Positions 60,098 to 64,000 of a stretch of DNA of 64,000 nucleotides are shown here, piece by piece. The DNA comes from Marinimicrococcus sp033875255 (GTDB lineage: Bacteria > Pseudomonadota > Alphaproteobacteria > Geminicoccales > Geminicoccaceae): the NCBI GenBank assembly GCA_033875255.1, contig JAWZSN010000001.1, positions 1-64,000 of the forward strand, in the 5' to 3' direction. The notes beneath the pieces are model-generated. The model searched no databases and was not told the DNA's origin. It saw nothing but the letters and a program-made list of their open reading frames with translations. Each line of letters opens with the position of its first letter. Position 1 is the stretch's first letter. Position numbers and translations under genes: made by a program.

Positions 60098-60539
60098 CTA
60101 CAGCACCGCCCGGGCGATCCGCGCCAGCCTGTCGGCGAGCGCTGTCTCGGCGACGTTACGGTGCGCCCTCGTCAGCAGCCCGCGCAGCCACGCCCCGGGC
60201 GGGGTGGCGCTGGCCGTCGGCGTCGGCACCGCCGCCCGGGCGCCGGTGGATCAGCAGCATCCTCAAGTAGCGGTTGCCGCGCCTGGCGATGCCGGGCAGC
60301 CGGGGCCTTCCCCCGGTGGCGTGCTGGCGCGGGGCCAGCCCCGGCATCGATGCCGCCGCCAATGACGCCCACCGCCTGCCCGGGCTTGCGTGGCTCTTGC
60401 GGAAGCACGTGAGCGCGCCCGGTGCCGCCCCGCAGCATGCCTCCATCACGCACCGCATCGCCCGCCGCCCGTTCTCGCCCCGACCCACGGCGCTGCAGAC
60501 GGTCCTACCGGGAGTGACCGCGAGTATCGCGATGGTCAT
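60098..60539 (-). pseudogene. IS110-family transposase remnant, internally deleted and frameshifted
   Basis: The minus frame from ATG 60539 begins MTIAILAVTPGRTVCSAVG, matching the start of IS110 DEDD transposases, and continues with VMEACCGAA. It then jumps to the C-terminal IS116/IS110/IS902 domain (GLAPRQHATGGRPRLPGIAR; RGNRYLRMLLIH). The middle, including most of the DEDD catalytic region, is missing. The first frame stops at 60156; a shifted frame continues the family C-terminus (HRNVAETALADRLARIARAVL) to a stop at 60098. It is not functional. IS110 elements lack clear terminal repeats and none were found. Confidence 0.8.
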
Positions 60540-60687
60540 GGTCCCGCTCCTTCGCTCCACAAACGCCGCATTCCACCGAAGGTGCTCGGGGAGGGGCGGG
60601 CCATCCCATGAACATGAAGCAGAAGCCGCGGCTGGTGCTCCCGCGGCTCGGCTCGAGCGTCGGCGGCGGTCGTGGTCGAAGGACGCG

Positions 60688-61314
60688 TCAGAACGCCGCC
60701 AGGATGGAGCGGAACGCGGGAAGGAGCGAGGCCAGGATGAGCAGCGCCATTGCCCAGTTGAAGAGCCGGCGCGTGGCCGGCGTCTGCAGCAGGCGGCGGA
60801 TGCGGTCACCCAGGAGGGCCCAGCAGGCGATCGAAGGGGCTGCCGCCAGCGCGAAGACGCCGGCGATGCTGGTGACCTCGCCCAGCAGCTCGCCGCCGAC
60901 GCTGGTGTAGGTGGCGAGCGAGCCCAGCGCCATGGCCCAGGCCTTGGGGTTGATCCACTGGAAGAGTGCTGCCTGGACGAAGGAGAGCGGCCGGCCGCTG
61001 CCGCGCGCCTCGGCGGGGCCGGCGGCCAGGCCGATCCGCCAGGCGAGATAGACGAGATAGAGGATGCCGGCGATCTGCAGGGCCAGGTGGAGCTGCGGCA
61101 TCCGCTCGAAGGCCGGGGCGATGCCGAGCCCGACCGCGACCAGCATGGCCGGGAATCCGGCGAGGATGCCCAACATGTGCGGCAGGGTCGGGCGCAGGCC
61201 GAAGCGCGAGGCCGAGGCCATGACGAGAAGATTGTTGGGGCCCGGCGTGATCGACGCCGAGAGCGCGAAGGGCGCGACCTGGAGGGCCAGAAGACCCGCG
61301 GGATCCACTGCCAT
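60688..61314 (-). CDS. LysE/RhtB-family amino acid exporter
   Basis: 208 residues. Six hydrophobic segments with the family signature SASITPGPNNLLVMASASRFG near the N-terminus and ALFQWINPKAWAMALG in the middle. Inner-membrane exporter of an amino acid or derivative. Downstream of the gamma-glutamyltransferase gene on the same strand (149-bp gap containing a repeat), so it may export the products of that enzyme; this is inference. Confidence 0.9.
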   Translation of the reverse strand: MAVDPAGLLALQVAPFALSASITPGPNNLLVMASASRFGLRPTLPHMLGILAGFPAMLVAVGLGIAPAFERMPQLHLALQIAGILYLVYLAWRIGLAAGPAEARGSGRPLSFVQAALFQWINPKAWAMALGSLATYTSVGGELLGEVTSIAGVFALAAAPSIACWALLGDRIRRLLQTPATRRLFNWAMALLILASLLPAFRSILAAF

Positions 61315-61409
61315 CAGCCCTCTCCCGGTCCTGCTGGTGCTGCGACGTCCGGCGCCGGAACCACGCCGGCGGCTGGACGCAATTCAGCCGAAATAGAGGA
61401 GAAAGGAGA

Positions 61410-61437
61410 GCCGCGCGCGGCGCCTTGTCCGGCTCCG
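61410..61437 (-). repeat. GC-rich dispersed repeat, copy 3
   Basis: Minus-strand reading cggagccggacaaggcgc then cgcgcgcggc and a pyrimidine-rich tail, like copies 1 and 2. Located between the gamma-glutamyltransferase and LysE genes, so it could be transcribed with them. Confidence 0.65.
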
Positions 61438-61463
61438 TCCGGGGGCGCCGGCGCGGCCTTCTC

Positions 61464-63050
61464 TCAGAGCCCCAGGGCGACGCTGTCCTTCCTGGGATCG
61501 GCGCCGCCGATCAGCACCCCGCGCTTGCGGTCGATGACGATCGCCTGGCCGCCGCCGAGCGGGCCTGCCGGCTCGACGATCTGGTGGCCCAGTTCGTGCA
61601 GGCCGGCCCGGGTCGCCGCCGGCATGCCGCGCTCGACCTCCATGTCCACCGGGAAGGCCATCGAGCGCGGCGCGTCGATCGCCTCCTGCGGATCCATCCC
61701 ATGGTCGATCATGGCGCTGAGCACCGTGGACTGGCCCACCGGCTGGTAGTTGCCGCCCATGACGCCGTAGGCCGCCCAGACCTCGCCGCCCTTGAAGGCC
61801 AGGCCCGGAATGATGGTGTGCATCGGCCGCTTGCCCGGGGCGATGCAGTTGGGATGGTTGGGGTCGAGACGGAAGGCGCGGCCGCGATTGTGGAAGATCA
61901 CGCCGGTGCGCTCGCACACCAGACCGGAGCCGAAGCCGTCATAGATCGAGTTGATGAAGGAGACGGCATTGAGGTCGCGGTCGACCACGCTCAGATAGGT
62001 CGTGTCGGGATGGGCCTCGAGCAGCGGCGGCGGCAGGTCGGTCATGGCCCGCTCGCGGTCGATCTGCTCGCGCAGCCGGCCGGCATAGCTCTTCTCGATC
62101 AGCGTCTCCATCGGCGAGGCGGCGTGCGCCGGGTCGGCCAGGAAGAGATCGCGGTCGCGGTAGGCGAGCTTGGCCGCCTCGGCCAGAAGATGGTGCCGCT
62201 CCGCCCCGTTCGGGTCGAGCGAGGCCATGTCGTAGCCCTCGAGAATGTTGAGCATCAGGAGGGTGATCACGCCCTGCCCGTTGGGCGGGCACTGATAGAC
62301 CCGGACGTCACGGTAGGCGGTATGGATCGGCTCGACGAACTCCGCCTCGGCGGCGGCGAAGTCCTCGTAGCCCTGCAGGCCACCCATGCTCTGCAGGGTG
62401 GTGGCCATCGCCTCGGCGATCTCGCCCGTGTAGAAGGCCTTCGCTCCGCCCTCGGCGACCCTGCGAAGGGTGCGGGCGAGCGTCGGCAGGCGGACGATGC
62501 GGCCCACTCCCGGCGCCTTGCCGCCCGGCAGGTAGATCGAGCGGCCGCCGGCGCTGCGCTCCAGGGTGGGGGTGCAGCGCTTCCAGTCGAAGGCCACCCG
62601 CGGGCTTACCGGGAAACCCTCTTCCGCGTAGCGGATGGCGGGCTGCAGCAGCTCGCCGAGGCTGCGGCTGCCATGAGCCTCGACCAGCTTCTCCCAGGCG
62701 GCGATGGCACCGGGAATGGTGACGCTGTGCGGGCTGCCGCTGCCGAGCTCGGTGACGCCCAGCTCCGCGAGACGCTCGGGCGTGGCCGCAGCCGGCGCCC
62801 GACCGGAGCCGTTCAGCGCCACGACGCCGCCGGAGGCGGGGGCGTAGAGCACGAAACAGTCGCCGCCGATGCCGGTCATCGCCGGCTCGACCACGCACAA
62901 CGCCGCCACCGCCGCTACTGCCGCGTCGACGGCATTGCCGCCCTGACGCAGCACCTCGAGCGCTGTGGTCGTCGCCAGCGGATGCGACGTCGCCGCCATG
63001 CCGTTGGTGCCATAGGCCGCGGAGCGGCCGGGAATATGGAAATCGCGCAT
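61464..63050 (-). CDS. Gamma-glutamyltransferase family protein
   Basis: 528 residues. Ntn hydrolase precursor that self-cleaves before a Thr: the site is in HPDTTYLSVVDRDLN (about residue 340), giving the new N-terminal nucleophile. Other motifs are MTGIGGDCFVLYAP near the start and the small-subunit LGGGQAIVIDRKRG. There is no signal peptide, unlike periplasmic GGTs, so it is cytoplasmic. This shorter form may act on acyl or glutathione-like substrates rather than as a classic GGT. Confidence 0.87.
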   Translation of the reverse strand: MRDFHIPGRSAAYGTNGMAATSHPLATTTALEVLRQGGNAVDAAVAAVAALCVVEPAMTGIGGDCFVLYAPASGGVVALNGSGRAPAAATPERLAELGVTELGSGSPHSVTIPGAIAAWEKLVEAHGSRSLGELLQPAIRYAEEGFPVSPRVAFDWKRCTPTLERSAGGRSIYLPGGKAPGVGRIVRLPTLARTLRRVAEGGAKAFYTGEIAEAMATTLQSMGGLQGYEDFAAAEAEFVEPIHTAYRDVRVYQCPPNGQGVITLLMLNILEGYDMASLDPNGAERHHLLAEAAKLAYRDRDLFLADPAHAASPMETLIEKSYAGRLREQIDRERAMTDLPPPLLEAHPDTTYLSVVDRDLNAVSFINSIYDGFGSGLVCERTGVIFHNRGRAFRLDPNHPNCIAPGKRPMHTIIPGLAFKGGEVWAAYGVMGGNYQPVGQSTVLSAMIDHGMDPQEAIDAPRSMAFPVDMEVERGMPAATRAGLHELGHQIVEPAGPLGGGQAIVIDRKRGVLIGGADPRKDSVALGL

Positions 63051-63235
63051 GCTTTACCTCCCGGAGCACGGAGGTTCTAGGCGAGCGCGCACGTTCCGCC
63101 AAGCAGGCGCGGCGCGTGGCAGCCGCGCGGCTTTCGGGTGACGCGGTCGAGGCGCGCGCGTGGCCCGCCGAGCACCGGCCGCTTCACCACCGCGCCACCA
63201 TGCCGGCGGGCGATCCATGGGCTCCAGGACGCAGG

Positions 63236-63953
63236 TCAGGCCCGCTGGGTCTGCCGCGGCCGCACCTCCGTCCGCGGCCGCCCCGTGCGGTCGACGGCCG
63301 GGGCGGCGACAGGCCCGGGTTCGTTCATGCCGGGCATCGCGTCCCGCCCTGCGCGCTGCTCCAGGAGCCAGCCCATGACCCGCGCCGTGTCGGCGGCCGC
63401 TTCCGCCTCCATCCGCGCGATCTGCGCGCTCATGTCCGGCCCCGGCGTTGGCTGCCGGGCGGCCGATCCCGGCTCCCGCATCGGCCCCGGCGTCGGCTCC
63501 CTGGCGGCAGGCCCTGGCCGCTCCTCCCTGAGCGCTTCCAGCTCGCGCACCGCACGCTCGTGATCCCGCTCCAGCCGCGCCCGGTAGCGCAGGACCGTGG
63601 CCGGCGAGGGCAGCCCCGCCTCGCGCAGCGCCGCCGCCCCCTCGAGCGCCACGTCCATCACGCGAAACTCCAGCGCATCCAGCCGCTCCGCGCGCACCAT
63701 CCCCATCGCCATCTGCCGCACCCAATGCATCTCCGCGGCATCGGCCGGGCGATGGCGCGCCGTGAGCGCATCGAGCAGACCCCGCAGATGCGCTTCCTCC
63801 GGGAAGCTCGGGTTCGTCCGTGCCGCGAACGGCCCGTGCCTCGCGGCATTTGGGGGCACTCGCCGCCTTGCCCTCCTGCGTCACCGGTTCCCGAAAGAGG
63901 GCGCTGTTGCGGCGGGAGGCGTCGGATCGGGCGGGTATGGGGGCATTGGGCAT
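63236..63953 (-). pseudogene. SRRN/GPVT-family hypothetical gene with a one-base insertion
   Basis: Start ATG 63953 with GCGAGG upstream. First frame: ARSDASRRNSALFREPVTQE then GKAASAP. The family continuation NAARHGPFAARTNPSFPEEA lies in the +1 frame. The two join perfectly if one C is removed from the CCCCC-AAA run near 63850, giving 239 codons and a single 238-residue protein. The rest has a helical region (AEMHWVRQMAMGMVRAERLD; ATVLRYRARLERDHERAVRE) and a Pro/Gly-rich repeat (REPTPGPMREPG; RQPTPGP), ending MNEPGPV and following. Could be a true frameshift or a sequencing error. Function unknown. Confidence 0.6.
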
Positions 63954-64000
63954 GGCCGCCTCGCTGAGGAAAGGAGAAAGGGTGAGGCGAGGGTGGCATG

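Overview
High-GC (about 70%) DNA from an alphaproteobacterium, most likely order Rhodospirillales. The support is the housekeeping gene order NYN–rpoZ–rel–(comM)–pdxJ–acpS–lepB–rnc–era–recO–parC, and carAB–yqeY–dnaG–rpoD next to a tRNA-Ile2(CAU). Other signs are a single bifunctional RelA/SpoT protein and a HutF-type histidine pathway. The order is inferred from synteny and protein style; no rRNA is present to confirm it.

Layout. 1–0.7 kb: broken copy of an SRRN/GPVT hypothetical gene with in-phase repeats. 0.86–6.4 kb: peptide-type ABC importer (minus strand) led by a GlxA-type AraC regulator (6.6–7.65 kb). Divergent from it, 7.8–11.1 kb: class III aminotransferase plus a two-subunit transketolase, together an uncharacterised uptake/catabolic locus. 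11.2–17.9 kb: histidine utilisation, hutC–hutF divergent from hutI–hutH–hutU around a palindromic operator candidate. 18–21.7 kb: PLP dehydratase, haloacid dehalogenase-like protein and soluble lytic transglycosylase. 21.75–26 kb: dapA, smpB, motA, motB, alpha/beta hydrolase. 26–28 kb: repeat-bearing spacer, type 5 uracil-DNA glycosylase, NYN protein. 28.2–39.9 kb: rpoZ to parC core block. 40.4–42.6 kb: msrP, a structured small-RNA candidate, a LysR regulator. 42.7–48.7 kb: greA/trxB and carA–carB on the minus strand. 48.9–53.3 kb: yqeY–dnaG–rpoD with a clear terminator. 53.5–56.8 kb: MetOD1 protein and hybrid histidine kinase. 56.9–59.6 kb: tRNA-Ile2, EamA transporter, methyltransferase and glycosyltransferase. 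59.6–60.5 kb: decayed DNA with an IS110 remnant. 60.7–63 kb: LysE-type exporter and gamma-glutamyltransferase. 63.2–64 kb: frameshifted paralogue of the 1–0.7 kb gene.

How it works together. Two catabolic modules (ABC/aminotransferase/transketolase, and Hut) sit beside a long vertically inherited core for translation, stringent response, replication, transcription and pyrimidine/arginine precursor supply. The novelty is in non-coding and decayed DNA. A probable small RNA lies between msrP and lysR. A hairpin covers the comM ribosome binding site. A GC-rich repeat occurs in four intergenic places. A decaying SRRN/NEP gene family occupies both window ends. No CRISPR array, phage or complete insertion sequence was seen.
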